From: Lunularia cruciata
Lineage: Eukaryota > Streptophyta > Marchantiopsida > Lunulariales > Lunulariaceae
Assembly (NCBI GenBank): GCA_948567375.1
Contig: OX419759.1
Span: forward strand, 34,821,493 to 34,885,492
Length of the DNA stretch: 64,000 nucleotides
Reading direction: 5' to 3'
Below the pieces are notes generated by a model. It was not told where the DNA came from. It was given only the letters and a program-made list of their open reading frames with translations, and did not search any database. Numbering within the stretch: position 1 is the first letter of the stretch; each line of letters starts with the position of its first letter. This document shows positions 55,290-64,000 of this stretch, in pieces. Both the position numbers and the translations under genes were made by a program.

Positions 55290-56090
55290 TCTATCTCCAT
55301 GACCATGGGTGGACTTTCCATCTTTTGCTTCACTTCTGTCAGATTGGACCAAAGGTTTGCAGTCTTCCTTGATGGAGCAATAGTGTTAGCATAGGATACA
55401 TTCCCTCTTAGTTGACTCATCTATTTGTCATGCCACTAGAGCACGCCTTTGTTCTTTCTTCGCCAAGATGCATGCTCTTGGATCCTTGGTTGATCGTGCA
55501 TTAGGGCATTCCAACTCGCACCAACCACTTCTCTAAAGCAATGAGATTTGCCTAAGTTTGGTCCACACGTTTGCATCTTTGTTACTCACTTGTGAGTGTT
55601 GTTCTACACTAGATGCAACAATAATCCATATGACATAATGTCCTTATGGAGGACAAATGATAGCTACCCATGATGCCATAAGTGATATAGTTTTGCTATG
55701 TCACAAGAGAGTGGATACCTTGCTCAGAGGGAGCGTTCATATTCTTTGTAGACAATACATATTAGAGAAAACTTGTACTTTGTCCGAGATGATCAAGTGA
55801 GAGTGGCGGATGTTGTGGTTACAGATCCTATGCATGAGGTGGTTTTGGAAGGAGTGATAACTCATCTTCCTGGATGGGCGGAGAGCACAGCAACAGCAGC
55901 ACGTAAGGTCTCCAAGTATAGAAGTGTGTAGTGAGATCACCTCTTTGTTCCTCTAGCCTTGGAGTTATCTAGAGAGATGGAGATGGAGTTTGACACATTT
56001 GGCAAGGAGTGCATGAGAGCTTATCATAGTAGATGTGGGATGTACCACTCTCACTCTCCTACTTTGTAGCATACTTTAGATAGTGTGTGT
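55290..56090 (+). pseudogene. LINE-type retroelement, C-terminal part
   Basis: Plus-strand fragments show ARLCSF, then SNEICLSLVHTFASLLL and CCSTLDATII, then YGGQMIATHDAISDIVLLCH (a G-G...HDAI pattern), and at 55796-55990 VRVADVVVTDPMHEVV followed by ARKVSKYRSV and FVPLALELSRE. This is the C-terminal endonuclease-like region found in a group of non-LTR retroelements. Many stops and frame changes. It probably belongs with the RT fragment ending at 48771. Confidence 0.5.
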
Positions 56091-57060
56091 CCAATGCTCT
56101 ACATAGAACATTGGCCAGTGCATATCCATAGGGAGCAATCAATGGAGGTGATGTTTCTTTGAATGCTCTTTTAGACCTTACAACTTGCATAGCTTGGATA
56201 TCTATACCTCTTTTGAAGTGGCCCTACCGCACCATTATGGCAGATTTATCATTTAGATACTGTTGGTGCCTAGCCCCGTTCTTCCTCCTTTGTCTATCCC
56301 TTGTATGGCTTGATGGAGTCTTCCCATCCTTCATGTGTTCTATGTGGTCGCCTTTTCTCTTTTTAGATCATATAATTAGAGAGAAAGAAAATAGTTTACA
56401 TCAGGTTGATATGTTTAAGGATAAGTATTATTTTACAATAAGGCATAGTATAACAAGTTATACAAGAGTTTCCTTACGAGAAGTTACCTTAAGAGAAGTT
56501 ATGGTGAAAATATAACCACTACCTATGAGGTAAGATATTATGCCATATAATAAAATAGTCATAGTTAATTCTTATATACTATGTATATCTTATTAGATAT
56601 CAATTCAGTTATTTATTTTTTAATTTATTAGGGAAAGTGGCTATTGAAATATTATTTTATTATGAAGTAAATATTTTCTTGATTCAACTTCAGTTTAGTA
56701 TATCTTCAAAGTAACTTTATATATATAACTTCAGTCTACTTCAAAGAGGTATAACAAAATATCATTCCAAAGGCTTTGCCTAATTATCCATGATATATTT
56801 ATGTTGAATCTTATTATTTGTGAAGCTTTCTATTTTAAAATATCACAGTATATTATTAAAAATTGTTAAAAATTTTAAATTTTTATTTATTTACATAGAT
56901 AAAATGCAATAATTATTGAGTATAAGTAGATTCTTTATATCTTGATATTTAGGCTTAGTCTATTTCATTTGGATTGTAACTGTGGATTGTAATTCACCTC
57001 CAAAATACTAATAATAATAATTAATTAATTAATTAAAAGTCAACCGTTCTCATTGTACAG
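56091..57060. other. AT-rich intergenic tract with (AATT)n
   Basis: After a short LINE-like remainder the composition becomes very AT-rich from about 56390. A TAA/AATT microsatellite lies at about 57008-57036. No gene is supported. This is the possible second half of the AT-rich block at 45141-46560. Confidence 0.4.
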
Positions 57061-57503
57061 AACGTGTGTAAATTCAAAGCCTTCGAGAAACTAGAAGAAA
57101 AGAGAATATCATACCCACCATTTTACTAACCTTTGTAAGGACTCTAAGTCCTCAACCCAACAGATGCAGCATGGTATCTCGAAGCGAATATCTGTAGTTG
57201 TGCATTGGAATCCGCTGACGTGTCTTTCTCATAGGAAGCAGGAGCAGGAATGTTTAGATACCTGCCAAGGTGGTCGATAGATCCTAAGGTCCCATGACTT
57301 CACCGCTGAATCCGATCCATTCCACAGCGCAGTGTGTATTTTCCTCTGCCCCAGTGGTCGTTCAGGGGAGTGAGAAAAATCGCTGTTCTTCTGAGAGAAA
57401 TCGACAGGATCATGTTTTGCTGTCAAGCAAGTTTCTTAGGATCGTTTTCGAGGAGCTGGTTATTGAAGCGGTGTAATCACCAATTCCTCTGTGGATTGCA
57501 GTA
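57061..57503. other. Upstream region of the LpxB-like gene
   Basis: Composition returns to genic levels. An in-frame stop just upstream of 57504 (GTG TAA) rules out a longer first exon in this frame. No clear TATA box was picked out. Confidence 0.35.
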
Positions 57504-60500
57504 ATGCTGGGTGTGGGGCTCTCCTCTCGGGCACCTCTCCTATCCGCCCACCTCTTTTCGCTGGCAAGGTCGGAAGGAAATCACACAATCTATGGGTTGC
57601 CAGAATGGGGTGAGTTTATAAGATTCAAATCTATTTGGGAATCACCCAGGTGTTCGCTCGGAAGGCGACGTGCCTCAAGCAATGCAACTCCGCAAGTCTC
57701 TGAAGGGTGCTTCTCGCAACTATCTGTTCACCCTGGGGAGGAGAAAGTGGAAGCTTCATGTATCAAGAAACTGCCCAGTTCACGGGTGAACCACCTTCTG
57801 TGTCTGAGCAATGGTCACGGTGAAGACACCATCGCTGTCTCTGTTCTCAAGGAGTTTACGGTAAGGTCCAACGTCTTCTGCTGGCTCATTTCCGACCGAG
57901 TGCTATACAGTTTGTTTAATGTGGAAGAACGCAAAATCTTGTTTTTTGCTATTTTTATTATCTCCCGATCGCTTGGTGCCTGAAATGTGTGAGTGTACCT
58001 TCAACATGGTCCGTGAGCCTGATGTAGATATTGTAACATCAGGCTTTGCGGATGTCACAGTATCCACTTCGGCAGAAAATTATTTTGACAACTAGGAGCA
58101 GTCAGTCATGTGGACAATAGTTGCCATGTGAGTTGTGATGGATCCCTTGTGCATAGTTGCTTTAAGCATCGCTTGCAAAATATGGAACTTTTTGCTTTGT
58201 ATGAGAAGTGTAAGCAGCAAGTAATAAGAAAATTATCGTAGTTTGTCCGTAATATCTGAGCTGGTGCCTTTATTTAAAGTCATGAGATCCTTGAAACGCT
58301 GCAGGTTGTTGCTGGAGAACGGGAAGAAGAAATTGATATTCAGGCACTTCCTTTGGTTGGATTGGGGTCGGCCTATTCTCAAGAAGGATTTCAAATGGTT
58401 GGGCCAGCGAAAGTCATGCCAAGTGGAGGGTAGATCCAGGAGCTTTCATTTGCTTCTGTGTATTTGCAGCTGCTGCACTGAACTATTCAGGCGTTGTATT
58501 GCCCCAATATCGTTCAGTTTCTTTAATCTCGTATATTTGGTTGTAGCTGAATCTACGCTGGTTTCCTGTCTGACAGTCTCTCTGATTACCATCTTCTATC
58601 CTTTCATCTTGCGCCAATATCGTCCAGCAGTATTTACCAATACTGGAATGAAATGCAATTTGGTGGTTTCACGCACTTTATCGTTTCGGCAGATTTGTAT
58701 ACATGGATGTCCTACAGCTATTTGGAGATATGCGTGCAGGGCTACTCTCCCTTACTCTTGACCAGGTAATGGCTCAAGAAATACATCTTGGATGTTGTTC
58801 CTCTTAGTTCATCCATGGTGGTTTCCTCATGTGGTTTCCTGCAGAAGAAGAACTTATAATAGTTATGTGGATGTTGATTTATTGATTTATTAATGCGTGC
58901 TGCTGTTGTTGAAGTGGACGATATTCTCCTTTCTCGTGTCTTGCTGAAGAAGAATTTATGATGATTACGTGGATATTGATTTCTTGCTTGCTGCTGTTGT
59001 TGTTGCAGTGGCGGGCTATTGTGCAATGGCTCGATGAAACACCTGATGCATTCATTCTCGCAGTCGGAGATGTTTTCCCTTTGGTATTGGCTTGGCTTGC
59101 TTCGATGTACACAAGATGGAAGCACAACAGAACTGTGGAATATGCCTTCGTTGGCACTGCCAAAAGCGAGTTCTATATCCAGGAGGATTCTGAGTGCCAT
59201 TCCGCAACTCGAAAGCGATTTCATGGTGCGATTCTGAGGAAATTGATCTCTTGAACGTTCACAGTTTGTCTGCCTTATGATATGGAAACGAGTGCGGACA
59301 GCTATCTTTCTGGAGACGATATGGTCAAACCATCATTCTACTTGATTTTATAACTGAAGGATATAGTCTTGTGATAAGATCTTGTTGAACATTGAGAATA
59401 GGGACATATCACTAGCTAGAAGTCGAGTTCAGTAAGCTGCTAAAATCTGTGCTGGACTTCAGTGGAGTCACTGCTTGGAGGTGTATACTTGCCGTGGGAG
59501 CGTGCAATTATGGCTGATGCTAACTGCAGGTGTGATTCCAATTGCAAAAGCCTCGGTATCGTTCTCTTAAATACTTTGATGATTGCCTCTTTCATCTGGA
59601 TCAAAGCTCGTCTTTTGAACTGGGTTGTATATAAAGGCGAGCCAGTGGGCATTTTGTAAGCTTCGATGACCTTCTCGTTGGTGGGCAGGCTTGTAGCTCC
59701 AAGGGATGGTTTGACTGCTGACATGCTCAAGAAAAAGCTGCCTTCTTATGCCCAGGCCAAGGTAGGCGTACAACAATCTCTCTGGACGTACGGCCCTTTT
59801 CGTGTTTGATTGCAAGTGGGAGTCGTGCAACAGTTTTCTCCACTAGACAGGTAGACAAGAGTTAGTATTATTCAACTGTCGATGATGTCAAGTGACGGCT
59901 TGTCTATCCTGGGAATATCAGGTGCATGATCTAGGGAATCCTATGATGGATGGCTTGAATCCATCTGGTGCTCTAAAATTTGTGGACGTCTTTACACATG
60001 GACATATCATCACCATTCTCCCAGGCTCTAGAGCACCGGAGGTACATTGTTAACATCCTCTGAGATATGAGGTTGATAGGTATTCACTTCTGTTGCCTTA
60101 GTTTGAAGATCAAAAGTGCATTTGACTTTGCTTGCATGGCCAGGAAAGAACCACATTATTTGCAGGAACTGGAGAATATGTTCATTTATCTGACAGTCAA
60201 GTTATGCCCAGATTGCCTCGTTCACCACATATTATTTGGAACTTATAATTGAGTTCTAAACTCCTGTTTTGACAGAAGTTTTCTGTTTTCTTTCATTATT
60301 CGGTGTTGTCAGAGTATTCACGATTATTTGGCTGCAGGTGCATGAAAACTGGTGTCTGCTGTTGGAAGCTTCAAAAGAACTATCGGCTAAGCTTTATCCC
60401 AAAGTGGTGGTTTACCTTACGCCAATCGTTCCTTCCTTGGAACCTGGTCCTTTCTATGATCGTCTTGTAGATGCTGGATGGCACCCTCACTGGATGATTA

Positions 60501-61571
60501 CAGATCATCTGCACTCTTGCCATGCAGCAAATGCCGCTTGCAGGGAGGAACATCGACGTCGAGTTGAGGCATGGCCAGCAAACAGTGGCTTGTCCATTCT
60601 CCAGTTTCATAAAGACAATGCTGTGATGCTTCTGCTCCGTGGTGGCTTTAATGATGCAAGCCATCACGCAGAAGCTGGAATCGCTATGGCTGGCACGGGA
60701 ACAGAGCAACTGGTAAATCTCAGCTCCTAATCATGTTCCTCAAGGACGGTTGTCACCCTCATGGCTACTGCTGTATGTAGCTGACCAAGTTTACAAGATG
60801 TAACAATAGCGAAGTTTTTACTTTTTGAGCTGGTGATAGTCATGACTTTCGAAGGTGATTTAAGATTACTCAATGTCGTCTGGTGCTTGAGAGAAGATAT
60901 TTAAGACCGAGATCATCTTGATTATTTTCTCGAATTTTTTCGAATGAAAGAAGGAGGATTTATGTTCTGCGGTGGCCGAATTCAGGTGGGTTTGGGAAAG
61001 CCAGTTTTTACTCTTCCTGGTGGTGGTCCACAGTTCACATACGCCTTTGCTGAAGCACAATTGAGACTACTAGGTAGATCTGTAAGTAAAACATGTATAT
61101 GATTTCCAAAGTTCTTTCTGAGTTCTGTACGCTGTGATGTAATGATCAACTTATAGCTGAAATTGCTGTCCGACTTCAGAGGAACTACGTTACGGCAATA
61201 CCTGGTTTGCTGGTTTGCTGGTTTTCTTATGTTTATTTGATATATCATTGTGTTGCTACAATGTACAGGAGTGTAAACCTGATTATCACAACTTCTCTAT
61301 CGAACTAAATCAAAACCTATGAACAGAAATATGTGGTTTTTTCTTGTGCTCCGGTAACCTTCAAGATAAATATGTTGATCCAGCTAAGCTTTCTGTGCTT
61401 CAGATCATTTTAAGCAATGATCCTCAATCACTTGCCACAAAGTTGTTCGAGGTGTTAGCTGACAACGCTTCTTCTTCTAAGTTCGCTGAGCACGGCAGAA
61501 AGCGAATGGGAGCTTCAGGAGGTAGTAGGCGTATAGCTGAAGAGCTTTGGAGATCAGTTTACAGAGGCTAA
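57504..61571 (+). CDS. LpxB-related glycosyltransferase, cyanobacterial type, probably plastid
   Basis: Predicted exons are 57504-57860, 58305-58429, 58693-58765, 59009-59225, 59463-59529, 59689-59761, 59922-60041, 60338-60712, 60986-61081 and 61404-61571. All junctions are GT/AG and phases match, giving 1671 bases, 556 residues. Residues 1 to about 85 are Ser/Arg-rich and resemble a plastid transit peptide. Then come LLCLSNGHGEDTIAVSVL, LPLVGLGSAY, MPSGGF, LTLDQWRAIV, VGDVFPL, FVGTAKSEFY, YLPWERAIM, APRDGLTADML, ILPGSRAPE and a C-terminal donor-site region with AGTGTEQLVGLGKPV, GGGPQFTYAFAEAQLRLLG. This motif order is that of the 'lipid-A-disaccharide synthase-related' family described in cyanobacteria, a GT-B fold related to LpxB. 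Substrate is unknown, so I do not call it lipid A synthase. Exon 10's acceptor is the least certain; a short conserved stretch may be missing there. Confidence 0.85.
58833..59011 (+). repeat. Duplicated intron end in the LpxB-like gene
   Basis: Two roughly 85-bp imperfect copies (58833-58917 and 58934-59011) share AGAAGAA, TTATGTGGATGTTGATTT-like and TGCTGCTGTTGTTG stretches. The second ends in the acceptor used for exon 4 (GTTGCAG|TGG). The first ends GTTGAAGTGG, with the CAG turned to AAG, a dead acceptor. Confidence 0.65.
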
Positions 61572-62678
61572 GAAAGAGAAAAGGTACTGAAAAGCCCGCC
61601 ATCATACCAAATTTCTCAGGAATCAACTGGTCGATACTCGAAATTTCACGGATGGTCTACTTCAGCAAGTTGAGAACACAATCCCATGAAATGTCTTTTG
61701 TACACCAGTCCTTGCTGATATGTGTCAGCGGAGCGGGAGCGAACGTGACTTCATGAAGTGATTAATTAAACAGTATTGGTCAGGACGCATCCATGCACAC
61801 TGGGCGAAATATGTTGCTGCCGTCCAAGGACCTACACGAATTACGATCCTTCACCCATGGATTCACAGGAGACAGGTGATACCCATTCACAGTTTTGAGG
61901 TAACATGCTAAGCTACAACCAGCACATGTTTCAAGTTCAAACCCACTTTACGTCAGATATATCGGGGTAGGTAGGGTGACCTCATTTGGCGAGCTACTCA
62001 CAAGTGACTCGATCCTTGCGGCTCCCGCATTCAACCATTGCGTAAAGGGATGTGACGTGATCTCTGTTGTCAACTTCCAAGTCATAATCTAAATGATATT
62101 GCCGCTATACAGAGGATGAGGGACGGTGGTCACCTTTGGGGTACTCTTGACTGACGACACTTGTGTTGAAGCCTACAAGGGTAACTTTGCTTTAGCAACA
62201 CGGTTCAAAAATATAGTTCATGTTCTCTTTCCCTCTAGAAGTGGAACAGAGGCGAATATAGTGCAAAATGTTGTGTTTGTCTACATATTGTAGCTCGGCA
62301 GAACAGCAGGCATGTAAGAAAGATAACTGTGTTGTAATAATTGCTAAGCAGATACGATTCTGGATTATAGTGTGCGCTTTTGTTCGTAAATGCTAGTCGC
62401 TAAGCTGAATGCAGACCTGAAATGCAACAAAGACTTTCTGCTGGCTACTGTCACTTTATTCTAATGACTATGTGAGGCATCCTTGTGGCTTGGGTTCTAC
62501 TACTTCAAAGCAAGGTTCTTGGTACAAGAACAGCAATGAGATCCTGCGAATGCCCGGATACATGACTAAAACATTGCTAGTAACTCAGTTCTACGCCATC
62601 AAAGCACAGATTGCCGCGGAAGGTCCCGTTTACTTCGTCACGTGAAGGAAGCCAGAGTTTGAACTCAGTTACAACTTA
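61572..62678. other. Intergenic DNA downstream of the LpxB-like gene
   Basis: This contains its 3' untranslated region. The open stretch 61547-61756 overlaps the end of the last exon in another frame and is not called. No other gene is recognised. Confidence 0.35.
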
Positions 62679-62831
62679 GCGGTGTGTGCCAGACCCCAGG
62701 AATGGATTAACCGTCGTGTGGCTGACCGGCGAGTACTAGCAATCCCTGCTTCATGCAGGCGAGTTGGAGCCTGCAATCCGAACTGAGATCTGGTTTGTGA
62801 GTTTAGCTTTCTCTCGCGTTATAACAATCTT
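62679..62831 (-). pseudogene. rrn16: Nuclear copy of plastid 16S rRNA (3' region fragment)
   Basis: The plus strand is the reverse complement of the 3' region of 16S rRNA. GGTGTGTGCC, then GGCTGACCGGCGA, TACTAGC, CTTCATGCAGGCGAGTTG, CCTGCAATCCGAACTGAG and GTTTAGCT...CTCGCG follow in the right order. The CAGGCGAGTTG and CCTGCAATCC bases match the plastid form rather than the plant mitochondrial form, from my knowledge of both. It carries substitutions throughout and loses similarity at both ends, so it is a decayed plastid insertion, not a working rRNA. Confidence 0.75.
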
Positions 62832-63379
62832 GATCATATGAGACGGAGGTCGTTATAAATCTTTGCTTTGAAGGACTTAATCCGTAAGTAAAGGACTTAT
62901 TCGATTTCCCTAGGCAGTATAGCAGGTCAGCATTCAAAGGGTAAGCAACGATGGAATCTATGAAAGATGGCAAGCTTCAGTAGGAAGAATGCTGAGCTCT
63001 AATTTCAGTGCTCAGGATTCATCTAGTCTTTGCAAGTGAGAAGTGCTGTCAACGAAGATCACCATAGATCTAAGCAGTACTAAACATCCTATGTCAGGAG
63101 TTCTCATCCGCAAAGAGTTTCTGGCAACCTTGCTCTTACACCAGATAAAGAGAACGAAGAAAATTGAGGAAACTCCAACTCATCGTAGGATTGCAGCTAC
63201 AACTGTCAAATCGGTCTGCCATGGTGGGCCAAAGGTCTGTCTTATTTACTAGCATAGACCCACTTACAAGGTTAAAGCATAAAGATACAATACAATGAGG
63301 GTCACTGTCAATAAGCAAGTGCTGACGGCTGCTAACTAGCGGCGCAAGTGTGCTGAAGGTTGCACTGAAATGTATGCAA
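62832..63379. other. Intergenic DNA, nothing recognised
   Basis: No credible frame, no matched repeat. It may be inserted DNA separating two parts of the plastid rRNA relic. Confidence 0.3.
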
Positions 63380-63545
63380 CTCTAGTATAGGCATGACCAT
63401 CGTTGATGTCACGATACACATTTAGTGTGCTCCTAGAGTAGGCATGACTTCTATTGATGTCACATACTCTTGAAATCATTTATAATTAAAGATCAAATTT
63501 GCTTCTAGAGTATGCGTGACTTCTGTTAATGTGTCAAATATAAGA
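63380..63545. repeat. Three degenerate copies of a ~35-bp motif
   Basis: CTAGAGTAGGCATGACTTCTATTGATGTCA-like units occur near 63381, 63432 and 63503, spaced about 50 and 70 bases. They have diverged in sequence and spacing. Confidence 0.6.
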
Positions 63546-64000
63546 CATAGTCTGCAGTCCTACAATTCGACCAACTCCTTGATTCGAAGTAGTAGAGGAA
63601 GGGGACAACTGGGCTTCCTGACTCTGCTCCATCGGCCCATGTTTCGATGGGCCCGTCCCGTCAATTCCACATCGGATGAAGAAAAGCTAAGTAGCCTTTC
63701 CACACAACCTTTCCACCATATTGAGGCAAAACGAAGAAAGCTAAGGAGATTAGAAAAGGAAATAGTAGAGTCTTTGACGCAAAGACTACTAGGTGTTTTG
63801 AAGCAAGGTCCACCATAGCAGACTTAGGAACTCAAGCACAACGTGCAACAGTGCTCAGCACTCACAGATGATGGGCAAAGAACACTTCTTATTCGCAGAT
63901 TTCTTTCCACGATTCTCATGTTCTGAGGTTGGTGGACCGCGCTATGATCGGTGTGAGGCTTAGATGTTAGAAGCTGAAAGTAAAAAAACAGAGAACAAAA
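63546..64000. other. Intergenic end of the window
   Basis: The open stretch to 63818 opens with a GTG, not an ATG, and shows no known domain. A GGGCCCGTCCCGTCAATTCC string at 63649-63668 resembles a second piece of plastid 16S rRNA. No gene is called. Confidence 0.3.

Noticed and set aside
57504-61571. Calling the gene a true lipid A disaccharide synthase (lpxB)
   Set aside because: The motifs fit the cyanobacterial LpxB-related family better than LpxB itself, and the substrate cannot be read from sequence.
62679-62831. Functional or mitochondrial rRNA gene
   Set aside because: Only about 150 bases survive with many changes, and diagnostic bases follow the plastid form.
63516-63818. Plus-strand frame of 100 codons ending in a basic helix-like stretch
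   Set aside because: It opens with GTG, overlaps the degenerate repeat and the possible rRNA relic, and shows no domain.
1-64000. CRISPR array, bacterial operons or intact tRNA genes
   Set aside because: No regularly spaced identical repeats with unique spacers, no operon-like coding density, and no tRNA cloverleaf that I could support; the tRNA-like matches are retroelement primer binding sites.

Overview
This is nuclear DNA of a land plant. It has a plant-type cytosolic ribosomal protein gene (eS10), a phytocyanin, a ten-exon gene for a plastid-type glycosyltransferase with GT/AG introns, a decayed copy of plastid 16S rRNA, and a large load of LTR retrotransposons. Compact introns and intron-free small genes would fit a bryophyte or another non-flowering plant, but the sequence does not settle the lineage.

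Layout. Positions 1-38.3 kb are a retrotransposon cluster with essentially no host genes. It is a stack of nested insertions. A Ty3/gypsy element (A, plus strand, 3302-11536) is split in its gag by a 3.5-kb element without pol (N-b, 3772-7265) with a near-perfect target duplication. A second copy of the same family (B, 22410-29696) is complete, with LTRs, primer binding site, polypurine tract and a perfect CATGC target duplication. It sits in a third, minus-strand gypsy remnant (C, 20298-22404). A fourth gypsy element (D, 12087-20297, minus strand) has its integrase split by an inverted solo LTR of its own LTR family. Several copies of an unrecognised single-ORF family (called N here) occur at 1-914, 3772-7265, 11537-12086, 31.1-35.1 kb and 35.2-38.3 kb. 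It encodes a conserved N-terminal domain followed by a long charged coiled coil.

Positions 38.3-44.3 kb form a low-copy gene island with two minus-strand, intron-free genes: a phytocyanin (40339-40944) and eS10 (42120-42680). Positions 44.3-57 kb are a very AT-rich tract interrupted by a decayed LINE-type element, which is itself split by a young, nearly intact chromovirus (E, about 48772-54390, minus strand). E carries the two strongest regulatory observations here: a textbook -1 frameshift signal between gag and pol, and LTR promoters filled with heat-shock-element repeats upstream of a TATA box.

Positions 57.1-61.6 kb hold the ten-exon LpxB-like gene (556 codons on my splice model). Positions 61.6-64 kb are mostly non-coding and contain the plastid 16S rRNA relic and short degenerate repeats.

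The host genes do not form a pathway. eS10 serves cytosolic translation, the phytocyanin is a secreted copper protein, and the LpxB-like protein probably acts in the plastid. The best candidates for something undescribed are the frameshift signal and heat-element LTRs of E, and the N family. All boundaries were read by eye; identities and repeat counts are approximate.
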